Positions 1 to 6,585 of a DNA stretch of 12,452 nt are shown here, piece by piece; position 1 is the stretch's first letter, and the number at the start of each line of letters is the position of its first letter. Source of the DNA: Puniceicoccales bacterium (GTDB taxonomy: Bacteria; Verrucomicrobiota; Verrucomicrobiia; Opitutales; JAIRLG01); contig JAIRRP010000028.1 in NCBI GenBank assembly GCA_031255915.1, positions 1-12,452 on the forward strand, given 5' to 3'. The position numbers were made by a program, and so were the translations under genes. The notes beneath the pieces are model-generated. The model did no database searches, was not told where the DNA came from, and worked only from the letters and a program-made list of their open reading frames with translations.

Positions 1-453
1 GGAAAGACTCCAGGGGCGGCGGAAAGCCAAGCCTGTCAGTCCAACTTTTCCGAGAAGCTCCATGGCTTTTGCTTTGGCCACATCCTGTTTTTCTTTTTTC
101 ACGACGATGGGGGCCAGCATAATATTCTCCAGCAGTGTTTTGTTGGGGAAGAGATTAAATGATTGAAATACCATGCCGACCTGTTGCCGTAGGGCATGAG
201 CCTTGTCAAGGAAATGATCATCGATCGGATGTTCCTGAGAGGGTCTTGAAAGCATGATGCCATCGATCGTGACGGTTCCGGAATCGAGGATGTCGAGGCA
301 GTTAAGGCAGCGTAAAAGCGTCGATTTCCCACAACCGGAAGGACCAATAATGGAGACAAGATCGCCTGTTTCGATGGAAAAACTGATGTCGTTGAGAATG
401 AGATTTTCCTCATGGTACTTATGGAGATGCTGAACTGAAATTAGGGGTTCCAT
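1..453 (-). CDS. ABC transporter ATP-binding protein, polar amino acid (GlnQ-like) type, C-terminus cut by window edge
   Basis: This is the N-terminal 151 residues of an ABC ATPase that would power an inner-membrane importer. Walker A is GPSGCGKST at residues 37-45 and the Q-loop glutamine is in VGMVFQSFNLFP (Q97). The stretch after it (LLENIMLAPIVVKK) resembles the polar amino acid uptake family (GlnQ/HisP/ArtP). The visible part stops at SLS, exactly where the LSGGQ signature should start, so signature, Walker B and H-loop are outside the window. The start is the ATG 2 nt after the lspA stop (TAG-CC-ATG), which suggests translational coupling. No Shine-Dalgarno sequence is visible. No permease or binding-protein gene is in view, so the substrate is a family-level guess; the ATPase fold is secure. 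Confidence 0.88.
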   Translation of the reverse strand, partial: MEPLISVQHLHKYHEENLILNDISFSIETGDLVSIIGPSGCGKSTLLRCLNCLDILDSGTVTIDGIMLSRPSQEHPIDDHFLDKAHALRQQVGMVFQSFNLFPNKTLLENIMLAPIVVKKEKQDVAKAKAMELLGKVGLTGLAFRRPWSLS

Positions 454-455
454 GG

Positions 456-929
456 CTATGTTGTTTGGGATTGAGAGGATTGTGAGGCGATGAGGAGGCA
501 AGCGGAAATACAAATGGCGCTATCAGCTATATTAAAACTTGGCCATCGATAGAATGGTAGATGAATGTCAATGAAGTCCGTGACATAACCGTACTGGATA
601 CGGTCAATGACATTGCCGAGAATACCGCCTATCAATAGGCTGTAACAGATGGGGTGTATTTTGAGCGTTTTTGAATAGTTCCAAAAAAGTATGGCGGTGG
701 CGATGATCCCCAGAATGGCAAGTTCGAGATTATGGCCTCGAAAGAGACTCCAAGCGGCACCCGTATTCTTGGCATAGGTAATGTAAAGCCAATCATCTAT
801 TAAGGAAATGGGTTCAAGCGCTAGCGCCAGGGCATTGGAGCGAATGAAGTATTTCGTGATGCCATCGAACAGTAATGTGCTGATAAAAACGACAATGAAC
901 AGAAACCAACTTGAAAAGCGTTTTTCCAT
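456..929 (-). CDS. lspA: Lipoprotein signal peptidase (signal peptidase II)
   Basis: LspA is an inner-membrane aspartyl protease that cleaves the signal peptide of diacylglyceryl-modified prolipoproteins. At 157 residues it has the usual length. The family blocks appear in order: DGITK (22-26), KNTGAAWSLF (54-63), GGILGNVIDR (101-110), VTDFIDIH (116-123) and FNIADS (132-137). The catalytic aspartates are expected to be D118 and D136. Four hydrophobic segments lie near residues 8-22, 68-84, 93-108 and 133-150. The ATG lies 2 nt after the stop of the DksA-like gene, with a weak AGGGA about 6 nt upstream, one of the few Shine-Dalgarno-like sequences in the window. The ileS-lspA association is common in bacteria. 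Confidence 0.97.
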   Translation of the reverse strand: MEKRFSSWFLFIVVFISTLLFDGITKYFIRSNALALALEPISLIDDWLYITYAKNTGAAWSLFRGHNLELAILGIIATAILFWNYSKTLKIHPICYSLLIGGILGNVIDRIQYGYVTDFIDIHLPFYRWPSFNIADSAICISACLLIASQSSQSQTT

Positions 930-931
930 GT

Positions 932-1708
932 CTATCCCTGCAGTTCCATCTCTTCATCGTAAACTACAGAACTTTCCTCTATGCCTTCAGGGAAAATCCT
1001 TTCAGGAACGGAAGAGCGATAGGTCTTTTGATGTTCTTGTTTTGCCTGGCCGTCGAGTGAATATCGCGTGAAGGGGATGGCGAGTAGACGTTTTTCGTCG
1101 ATGGGTTGACCGGTAATTTCGCATACACCAAAGGTTCCATCGAAGATACGGTCGATCGCTTTTTCGATTTCCGACAGCGCTTCTGTTTCATTCGGTATCA
1201 GAGTGAGTGCAAAATCGATATCGAATTCGTCATCGTTAAATTGAGATGTATGGCCTTGAATTCTCGCCTTTAGGGCGGTAAGCCTATCGTAATATCTTTT
1301 TAATTCTTTTGGGACTTCTCTATCGATCTGCCTCATCGAGTCCGAAACTTGTCGCGGATCGAATCCGAGAAGGTCAGCGAGACCAGCGGCAGCGATGATT
1401 TTAGGTCTTTGTTTTCTATGGGCTGGGGATTGAGGTGATACTTTTTCTTTGGGAGAAACCGTTTCATCACATTCGGAATGAAGGTGTTGAGATTCGGCAA
1501 TGGCTAGGCGAACATCTTCCATCGAAAACACGAGCAAATCTCTATGATGCTGGCATTTGTGAGGATGTTGATGCCGTTTCATGATACTGGATATGCCATC
1601 ATGTTGCAGCGCTTTTTTTAGATGAGATGAAAGTGAAGACATATGTAATGAATGATGAAGTAAAAGGTATTGGGTATCAGGAATGCGGATGGGATTCTTG
1701 TAATACAT
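932..1708 (-). CDS. TraR/DksA-family regulator with a degenerate zinc finger
   Basis: The C-terminal part matches the DksA/TraR zinc-finger region: a helical stretch (EALSEIEKAIDRIFDGTFG) followed by GVCEITGQPIDEKRLLAIP. In DksA this block carries four cysteines (C-x2-C ... C-x2-C). Here only the first is kept and the others are T, S/L or absent, so zinc binding is unlikely. Such proteins bind in the RNA polymerase secondary channel; a similar role here is inferred. The N-terminal ~100 residues are basic or histidine-rich and unrecognised; AAAGLADLLGFDP (about 106-118) precedes the coiled-coil-like part. The start is uncertain: the ATG at 1708 overlaps the ileS end by 32 nt, while ATGs at 1642 and 1522 are alternatives. 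None has a ribosome binding site. The gene lies between ileS and lspA, as I recall for Opitutae. Confidence 0.85.
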   Translation of the reverse strand: MYYKNPIRIPDTQYLLLHHSLHMSSLSSHLKKALQHDGISSIMKRHQHPHKCQHHRDLLVFSMEDVRLAIAESQHLHSECDETVSPKEKVSPQSPAHRKQRPKIIAAAGLADLLGFDPRQVSDSMRQIDREVPKELKRYYDRLTALKARIQGHTSQFNDDEFDIDFALTLIPNETEALSEIEKAIDRIFDGTFGVCEITGQPIDEKRLLAIPFTRYSLDGQAKQEHQKTYRSSVPERIFPEGIEESSVVYDEEMELQG

Positions 1709-4535
1709 GGGAACAACGTTCGGAGATCATTCCGAACTCGCCAGCGGATACAAGATGGTCTACATAGCGCCAGCACCGGGGACAACGCTCTCCTTTGGCC
1801 ACTTCGATCTCTACTTTTAAAGGAATAGCTTCTGGTTGTTCCTTACAGGTGACTTGGGAGACGATGAAGTACGTCGGTAGATCAGATTCATTATTCTGTA
1901 GGAGTTGAAACAAAGAATCTTCTTTAGGTCCATAGATGATGACATGGGCATCGAGCGATTGGCCGATCGTCTTTTCTTGGCGCATTTTTTCGAGTTTTTC
2001 ATTCACTTGAGAGCGTAGTTCTAGGATGCGGTCTAGATTCTCTTCGACGGAGATCTCTTCGGGAATATCCTCTACCTTCGGCCATTCTGTCAAATGGACG
2101 GACTCTAGTTTGGTTCCGCTTTGGGAGCCATAGGCTTCATCGCAGGTGAAGGTCAGTATGGGAGCGAGAAGTCTTACCAATGTTATGAAAATGTAGTGAA
2201 TTGTCGTCTGAGCAGAACGCCTTTTTAACCAATGACGTCCCAGGGTGTAGAGCCGATCTTTAAGGATGTCGTGATATTGCGCCGACAGTTCAACGGTACA
2301 AAAACGGCTAAGGTAATGATAAGCTCTGTGAAATTCATAATTTTCGTAGGCATCCGTTACCTGTTGAATGAGCCGTCGCACCTTTTGAAGGATCCATTGA
2401 TCGATGGGTGTCCTATGGGCCCATTCGACTTTATCTTTTTCTGGATCAAAATCGAAGAGATTGCCCAGTTGGAAACGCAGTGTGTTGCGAATCGTCCGGT
2501 AAGCCCCAGTGATATAGGTGAAGATGTTTTCAGAAATGGGAATATCATTTCGGAAGTCTTCAGAAGCGATCCATAGGCGAACGATATCGGCTCCGAAGTG
2601 CTGGACGTAATCATCTGCTGTTTGCGGCTTACCGTCGCTTTTGGAGATTTTTTTCTTATCGTCGCCAACGATAAATCCGTGTGTCAAGACCGTCTTGTAA
2701 GGTGCTTGGCCATCATTGGCGATGAGACTTGTCCATAGGGAAGACTGGAACCAACCGCGGTGCTGATCGCTCCCTTCAAAGTAAAGGTCGGCCGGAAATT
2801 GCAGATCACTCCGAGTCTTTAGGATGGCCGAGTGGCTGCTGCCGGAGTCGATCCAAACATCGAGGGTATCTTCACCCTTGTGCAATGTTTTAGGCGACCA
2901 GCTTGTGGGAAGCTCGATGTCTTTCAAAATCTCTTCTGTGGTAGATTGGAACCAAAAGTCGCTGCCGTATTGCTGAATCTTACGGGCGACGTTGCGAATA
3001 ACGGAGGCCTCTAATAATGGCTTTTCGCGTTCATTGAAAAAAACCGGGAGTGGAATTCCCCAACTGCGCTGTCGGCTGATGCACCAATCTGGCCGCGAAG
3101 TTATGGCTCCACGGATGCGGTTCTCGCCCCATGATGGGAGCCATTGAATTTGTTTAATGGCTTCTAGGGCCCGTTCTCGAAGATGTCGGTGATCCATCGA
3201 GAGAAACCATTGGTGCATGGCCCGAAAGATAACCGGCGTTTTGGAGCGCCAGCAGTATGGGTAAGAGTGGGTTATTGTTTGGCAGGCAAGCATGTGACCA
3301 CTGCTGTGCAATTTTGCGATAACAGCTTCGTTGGCACGACAGCCTGTTTCTGTCTCTAAAACGGAGATACCGACTAGATCCTTTGGTATGCGGCCATCAT
3401 CCATGTAGCATCCCTCGTCGTCGATGGGACTGTAAATTTCCAAATGGTAGTGTAAACCTGTTTGGTAGTCTTCGAGTCCATGCCCTGGAGCGGTGTGGAC
3501 GCAGCCTGTTCCGGTATCCGTCGTCACGTAATCAGCTAGAACAATGGGGCTTTCTCTAGAAATAAAAGGATGTTGTGTGCGGATTCCTATACAATCTTGG
3601 CCTGAAAATGTCCTGTGAACATGATAATTTAAGAGATCACAGGATTCGGCGAAGGCGCTCAAGAGAGCTTCTGCGATGATGAATGAGCCCTTATGGGAGG
3701 AGATTTCTGCATAACGTAATCGCGGATGAATGGCAATGGCCATGTTCGAAGGAAGGGTCCATGGCGTCGTCGTCCAGATGACAAAGGCTGCGTTTTCGGA
3801 TATCCCCAGGGCTTGGGAATGCTTCTCCTTAATGATGGGAAACGAAACCCAGAGGGAAGGGCTCTGGTGCTCTTTGTACTCGATCTCTGCTTCGGCGAGA
3901 GCCGTTTTACAGGGAATTGACCAGTAGACAGGCTTTTGGCGGCGATAGACGTATCCCTGCTCCACGGCTTTGGCGAATATCTCGAGCACAGCGGCTTCAT
4001 AAGAAGGATCCATCGTGCGATACTCATGTGCCCAGTCCGCTAAAACACCGAGCCGCAAAAACTGCTGTTGCTGCTTATCTCGAAATTGTCGGGAGAAATC
4101 GGCGCAAGCCTTGCGTAGTTCAGGAATAGAAAGGGAACGTTTTTCTTTGCGGAGTTGTTTGGCGACTTTGTGTTCAATCGGTAGCCCATGGCAATCCCAT
4201 CCCGGAAGGTAGGGGGTTTGGAAGCCTCGCATGGATTTATAGCGCAGGATGATGTCCTTGAGTATCTTGTTTAATGCCGTGCCGATATGAACATCTCCAT
4301 TGGTGAAGGGTGGACCGTCGTGGAGGACGAAAAGCGGTCCATGCTGGTTCTTCTCCTGGATCTTTTTGTAAAGATGAATTTTCTCCCAATAGGCTATGCG
4401 CTCCGGTTCTTGTTCGACCAAATTTGCGCGCATCGCGAATGTCGTCTGAGGTAAATTAAGCGTATCCTTAAGATTATGTCCCACAGCTCCTAAAAATCCG
4501 GTTGGTGGGCGCACCTTGGACCTTTTGGCTTTCAT
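1677..4535 (-). CDS. ileS: Isoleucyl-tRNA synthetase
   Basis: IleRS charges tRNA-Ile and edits misactivated valine. From the chosen ATG it has 952 residues, normal for bacterial class I IleRS. Visible signatures are the HIGH motif as HIGT (83-86), the CP1 editing domain with WTTTPWTLPSN (from 254) and TGTGCVHTAPGHG, the substrate-site block FEGSDQHRGWF (near 586-596), and KMSKS as KISKS (629-633). The C-terminal zinc motif is CPRCW (C918, C921) then ISERC; the third usual cysteine is S938 and C941 is kept. The family N-terminus (KDTLNLP) begins about 22 residues in. The start could also be a TTG at 4589 or a GTG at 4484, which has AGGAG only 2 nt upstream. The gene heads a cluster with the DksA-like gene, lspA and the ABC ATPase. 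Confidence 0.97.
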   Translation of the reverse strand: MKAKRSKVRPPTGFLGAVGHNLKDTLNLPQTTFAMRANLVEQEPERIAYWEKIHLYKKIQEKNQHGPLFVLHDGPPFTNGDVHIGTALNKILKDIILRYKSMRGFQTPYLPGWDCHGLPIEHKVAKQLRKEKRSLSIPELRKACADFSRQFRDKQQQQFLRLGVLADWAHEYRTMDPSYEAAVLEIFAKAVEQGYVYRRQKPVYWSIPCKTALAEAEIEYKEHQSPSLWVSFPIIKEKHSQALGISENAAFVIWTTTPWTLPSNMAIAIHPRLRYAEISSHKGSFIIAEALLSAFAESCDLLNYHVHRTFSGQDCIGIRTQHPFISRESPIVLADYVTTDTGTGCVHTAPGHGLEDYQTGLHYHLEIYSPIDDEGCYMDDGRIPKDLVGISVLETETGCRANEAVIAKLHSSGHMLACQTITHSYPYCWRSKTPVIFRAMHQWFLSMDHRHLRERALEAIKQIQWLPSWGENRIRGAITSRPDWCISRQRSWGIPLPVFFNEREKPLLEASVIRNVARKIQQYGSDFWFQSTTEEILKDIELPTSWSPKTLHKGEDTLDVWIDSGSSHSAILKTRSDLQFPADLYFEGSDQHRGWFQSSLWTSLIANDGQAPYKTVLTHGFIVGDDKKKISKSDGKPQTADDYVQHFGADIVRLWIASEDFRNDIPISENIFTYITGAYRTIRNTLRFQLGNLFDFDPEKDKVEWAHRTPIDQWILQKVRRLIQQVTDAYENYEFHRAYHYLSRFCTVELSAQYHDILKDRLYTLGRHWLKRRSAQTTIHYIFITLVRLLAPILTFTCDEAYGSQSGTKLESVHLTEWPKVEDIPEEISVEENLDRILELRSQVNEKLEKMRQEKTIGQSLDAHVIIYGPKEDSLFQLLQNNESDLPTYFIVSQVTCKEQPEAIPLKVEIEVAKGERCPRCWRYVDHLVSAGEFGMISERCSHVLQESHPHS

Positions 4536-4751
4536 GTCAAGAGGAGAGGCCTGGAGGAAGGGTGGATTTAAATAATATTCAAGCCACAAAGGTATTCGAT
4601 AATCAAGAGAAGAAATGGAAAGGTTAGAAGAGAAGTTATTTCCGGTAAGTTATTCGATATTACTTAAGTAAGTAGTGTTTAGTTTTCCTTTTTGGGATGA
4701 AATAGGTACCTCTTTATTCACTATTTGAACGACGTCTCCCTTCGATCGGCG
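4536..4751 (-). other. ileS upstream region, no clear promoter
   Basis: This is AT-rich non-coding DNA before ileS. A perfect 12-nt palindrome, TTACTTAAGTAA, sits at 4660-4671, and ATTCGATA occurs twice (near 4594 and 4653). A TATTAT close to 4573-4578 could be a -10 element, but no acceptable -35 stands at the right distance. I see no T-box leader or riboswitch. The palindrome may be an operator or chance. Confidence 0.25.
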
Positions 4752-4861
4752 GGTTTGCCGCCTTTGAGCCCTTTAGAGCTCTGGCCCGCTATGCGGGCCG
4801 CGGCTAAGAAAAATGAAAGCTCCCGCTTTGCATTTTTCTTTAGCCGCAAAGGCGGCAAACC
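4752..4861 (-). repeat. Cloverleaf palindromic repeat, copy 1 (reverse orientation)
   Basis: This 110-bp sequence is the reverse complement of the repeat at 5296-5404. Read on the minus strand, P1 arms GGTTTGCCGCCTTTG and CAAAGGCGGCAAACC close the element. Inside are the long arm P2 (CGGCTAA...TTAGCCG base, AAAAATG/CATTTTT middle, GCAAAGCGGGAGCTTTC tip), P3 (GGCCCGC-ATA-GCGGGCC) and P4 (GAGCTC-TAAA-GGGCTC, one G-U pair). The P3 loop ATA differs from GTA elsewhere. The minus-strand right flank carries CGC, 9 nt, then GGAGACGTC, shared in part with copies 3 and 4. It lies between the tRNA and ileS. No U-run follows, so it is not a standard intrinsic terminator. Confidence 0.9.
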
Positions 4862-5098
4862 GAATTGCCCATAGCCATACTGCTTTGGAAAAATATTTAG
4901 AAGGTTGTCACTGATAACTTAAATCTGCAGCACCCGTTGAGGTGTTTCAAATTCTACGGTGGCGGAGGTAGGTCCTGAGGACTCGAAGTAAATTTTTTTG
5001 GCAGGATATCGGTATCTTGGACATCCTGGAAGATGTTTGGGATATTCGATTTTTTCACGGATGAAATGGACATTATGAAGAATTGCTTCATGAGAATC
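4862..5098. other. Gene-free stretch between cloverleaf copy 1 and the tRNA
   Basis: I find no convincing gene in these 237 nt. On the minus strand, directly after the tRNA CCA, a 6-bp hairpin (ATGAAG-CAATT-CTTCAT, 5075-5091) may mark the transcript's 3' part, but no U-run follows. A minus-strand frame is open from the tRNA to a TAA at 4919-4921 without an ATG, GTG or TTG. A second frame gives a 45-codon ATG frame (5091-4954) without a ribosome binding site. Neither resembles a protein I know. Confidence 0.4.
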
Positions 5099-5174
<76 letters not shown>

Positions 5175-5530
5175 AGTCCACCGAAAGATTTCCTCACGCT
5201 GTGATATAGTCCTCCATTGGCAAGGTAAAATACCTATCGTGGAGATGATTTCCCTTGGGAGCTGGATTGATGAGTTCCGGATATTGGGTGTGTTCGGTTT
5301 GCCGCCTTTGCGGCTAGGAAAAAATGCAAAGCGGGAGCTTTCATTTTTCTAGCCGCGGCCCGCGTAGCGGGCCAGAGCCCTAAAGGGCTCAAAGGCGGCA
5401 AACCCGCCAGTGAATCGTCATCGGTAGTGGTTTTGGCGATGGGCTCAGACGTGAGGTAAATCTTGCAACCACCCCAAAGTTCTCTCTTAAGGCTTGAAAA
5501 TTTTCCCAAAGGAGAGACCTCTAGAGAGAG
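5175..5530. other. Intergenic region between divergent tRNA and rluA-type gene
   Basis: These 356 nt separate the minus-strand tRNA from the plus-strand pseudouridine synthase and contain cloverleaf copy 2. On the minus strand, TATATC about 35 nt before the tRNA could serve as a -10 box, without a good -35. On the plus strand, AAAGGAG (5508-5514) is the best Shine-Dalgarno-like string but lies 16 nt before the GTG start. Confidence 0.35.
5296..5404 (+). repeat. Cloverleaf palindromic repeat, copy 2
   Basis: This 109-bp copy defines the structure. P1 pairs 5296-5309 with 5391-5404. P2 spans 5311-5355: CGGCTAG/CTAGCCG base, AAAAATG/CATTTTT middle with a 2-nt bulge, then AAAGC-GGGA-GCTTT tip. 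P3 spans 5357-5373 (GGCCCGC-GTA-GCGGGCC). P4 spans 5375-5390 (GAGCCC-TAAA-GGGCTC). Nearly every base is paired and the helices abut, as in a four-way junction. Flanks are TTC on the left and CGC on the right. The GGAGACG tail of the other copies is missing. With copy 1 it forms a 109-bp inverted repeat around the tRNA gene. Confidence 0.92.
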
Positions 5531-5532
5531 GT
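5517..5532 (+). promoter_or_regulatory. Hairpin over the start codon of the RluA-type gene
   Basis: ACCTCT-AGAG-AGAGGT forms a perfect 6-bp stem with a 4-nt loop. Its 3' arm contains the only purine-rich stretch next to the GTG start and the first two bases of that codon. If it forms in the mRNA it would lower initiation. This is seen in sequence only and could be chance. Confidence 0.3.
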
Positions 5533-6286
5533 GATCTCTGGAATCCAAGCGTATCTTTCCTCCCCTTCTATAAAGGTCTTGAATGAAGATCGTAACGGTC
5601 TTGTCGCAATAGCGAAACCCTCGAGGTGGATGGCACATCCTAATGCCCTTAATACGTCTTCTCCAAAAGCCATAGTTCCGCAGGTTTATGATTTTGAAAG
5701 GGAGTGCTATCGCCTGCCCAATGGACGTTCTTTGTTTGTGCTCAATCGCCTCGATGCCCCTACTTCAGGAGTGATGTTAATGACGATGGATGAAGCTGTG
5801 GCGAAGGCCGTGAAATCCGCTTTTAGGGAGCGGCGTTGCCATAAGCTCTATCAGGCATGGGTGAAGCGAGGAGCGGCTATTCCGACATCGGGAATATGGC
5901 AAGATGCTTTAAGAGAAACCCAAAGGTCTCAGGGTCTGAGAGTGCAAAGATCTCCGAAGGGGCAGTTTGCTGAGACGCGCTATGAAATTGTGGAAGCGGT
6001 ACGGATAGGGGCCTATGTTTTATGGCGTCTCTTCCTTAGTCCTCATACGGGTCGGACGCATCAGTTGCGCGTTCAGTGCGCCTTGAGAAAATGTCCCATT
6101 TTAGGGGATAAAACCTATGGTGATTTCCGTTGGAATCGCAGTTTAGCTAAGCTTACGGGGAGGGAAAATCTTTTTTTACATTCGAAAAGGATGGAGCTGA
6201 GTTACCAGCTGAATGGAAAAATTTTTCATTTCTATGCCGAGCAGCTACCGGATGATTTTTGGAATCTGGGAGGGTATTACTTTTGA
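5531..6286 (+). CDS. RluA-family pseudouridine synthase
   Basis: This enzyme isomerises uridine to pseudouridine in rRNA or tRNA. The catalytic block is NRLDAPTSG (72-80), with D75 the nucleophile; the usual histidine of HRLD is N72. Other family motifs are AIAKPSRWMAHP (27-37), KLYQAWVKR (105-113), HTGRTHQLRVQ (172-182), ILGDKTYG (190-197) and FLHSKRMEL (215-223). At 251 residues it consists of the catalytic domain without an N-terminal S4 domain, as in RluA, RluC-short or TruC types, so the target uridine cannot be named. The GTG at 5531 is the first start after an in-frame TAG at 5522. The gene stands alone between the tRNA and rpoD and converges on rpoD; a cloverleaf repeat begins 14 nt after its stop. 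Confidence 0.93.
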   Translation: MISGIQAYLSSPSIKVLNEDRNGLVAIAKPSRWMAHPNALNTSSPKAIVPQVYDFERECYRLPNGRSLFVLNRLDAPTSGVMLMTMDEAVAKAVKSAFRERRCHKLYQAWVKRGAAIPTSGIWQDALRETQRSQGLRVQRSPKGQFAETRYEIVEAVRIGAYVLWRLFLSPHTGRTHQLRVQCALRKCPILGDKTYGDFRWNRSLAKLTGRENLFLHSKRMELSYQLNGKIFHFYAEQLPDDFWNLGGYYF

Positions 6287-6300
6287 CTTCGTGGGTATTC

Positions 6301-6409
6301 GGTTTACTGCCTTTGCGATGAAGAAAAATGCAAAGCGGGAGCTTTCATTTTTCTTCATCGCGGCCCGCGTAGTGGGCAGGAGCCCGAAGGGCTCCAAAGG
6401 CAGCAAACC
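6301..6409 (+). repeat. Cloverleaf palindromic repeat, copy 3 (most diverged)
   Basis: This 109-bp copy begins 14 nt after the pseudouridine synthase stop. P1 is GGTTTACTGCCTTTG/CAAAGGCAGCAAACC: position 8 changed on both sides (C-G to T-A) and position 6 is a mismatch. The P2 base is CGATGAAG/CTTCATCG, a different sequence from the other copies but fully paired, giving 15 unbroken pairs below the invariant tip. P3 is GCCCGC-GTA-GTGGGC with one G-U pair. P4 is GGAGCCC-GAA-GGGCTCC. The tail ATGGGAGACGCCCAT (about 6419-6433) is itself a 5-bp hairpin holding GGAGACGCC. The left flank is ATTC, as in copy 1. Confidence 0.92.
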
Positions 6410-6557
6410 CGCGGGTCAATGGGAGACGCCCATCGGAAATGTTGAATTCGGTTCGAATGCGGTGTAGACGCCAATCCTATGTCGGGTTTATGCGAAAGCC
6501 TGCAATGTTGACGGAATATTTCAATTTTTTGTAACATCATCATGCTTTTTCTCTATG

Positions 6558-6583
6558 AAAAAAAACTGCATCGCTTTCCCAGT
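6558..6583 (-). terminator. Weak candidate terminator after rpoD
   Basis: Two bases beyond the rpoD stop, the minus strand reads ACTG, an 11-nt loop, CAGT, then eight T. The T-run and position fit an intrinsic terminator, but four base pairs make a poor stem. Confidence 0.3.
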
Positions 6584-6585
6584 GG

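Noticed and set aside
4590..4751. T-box riboswitch upstream of ileS
   Set aside because: No T-box consensus, specifier loop or terminator/antiterminator pair is visible, and the lineage does not suggest one.
4752..4861. Cloverleaf copies as ordinary intrinsic terminators
   Set aside because: No T-run follows in either orientation, and three hairpins on a basal stem are far more than a terminator requires.
4954..5091. 45-codon ATG frame on the minus strand just after the tRNA
   Set aside because: No ribosome binding site, low-complexity proline end and no recognisable motif.
5234..5638. Minus-strand frame of 134 codons across cloverleaf copy 2 and the start of the pseudouridine synthase gene
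   Set aside because: It overlaps a well-supported gene and a repeat and has no recognisable domain.
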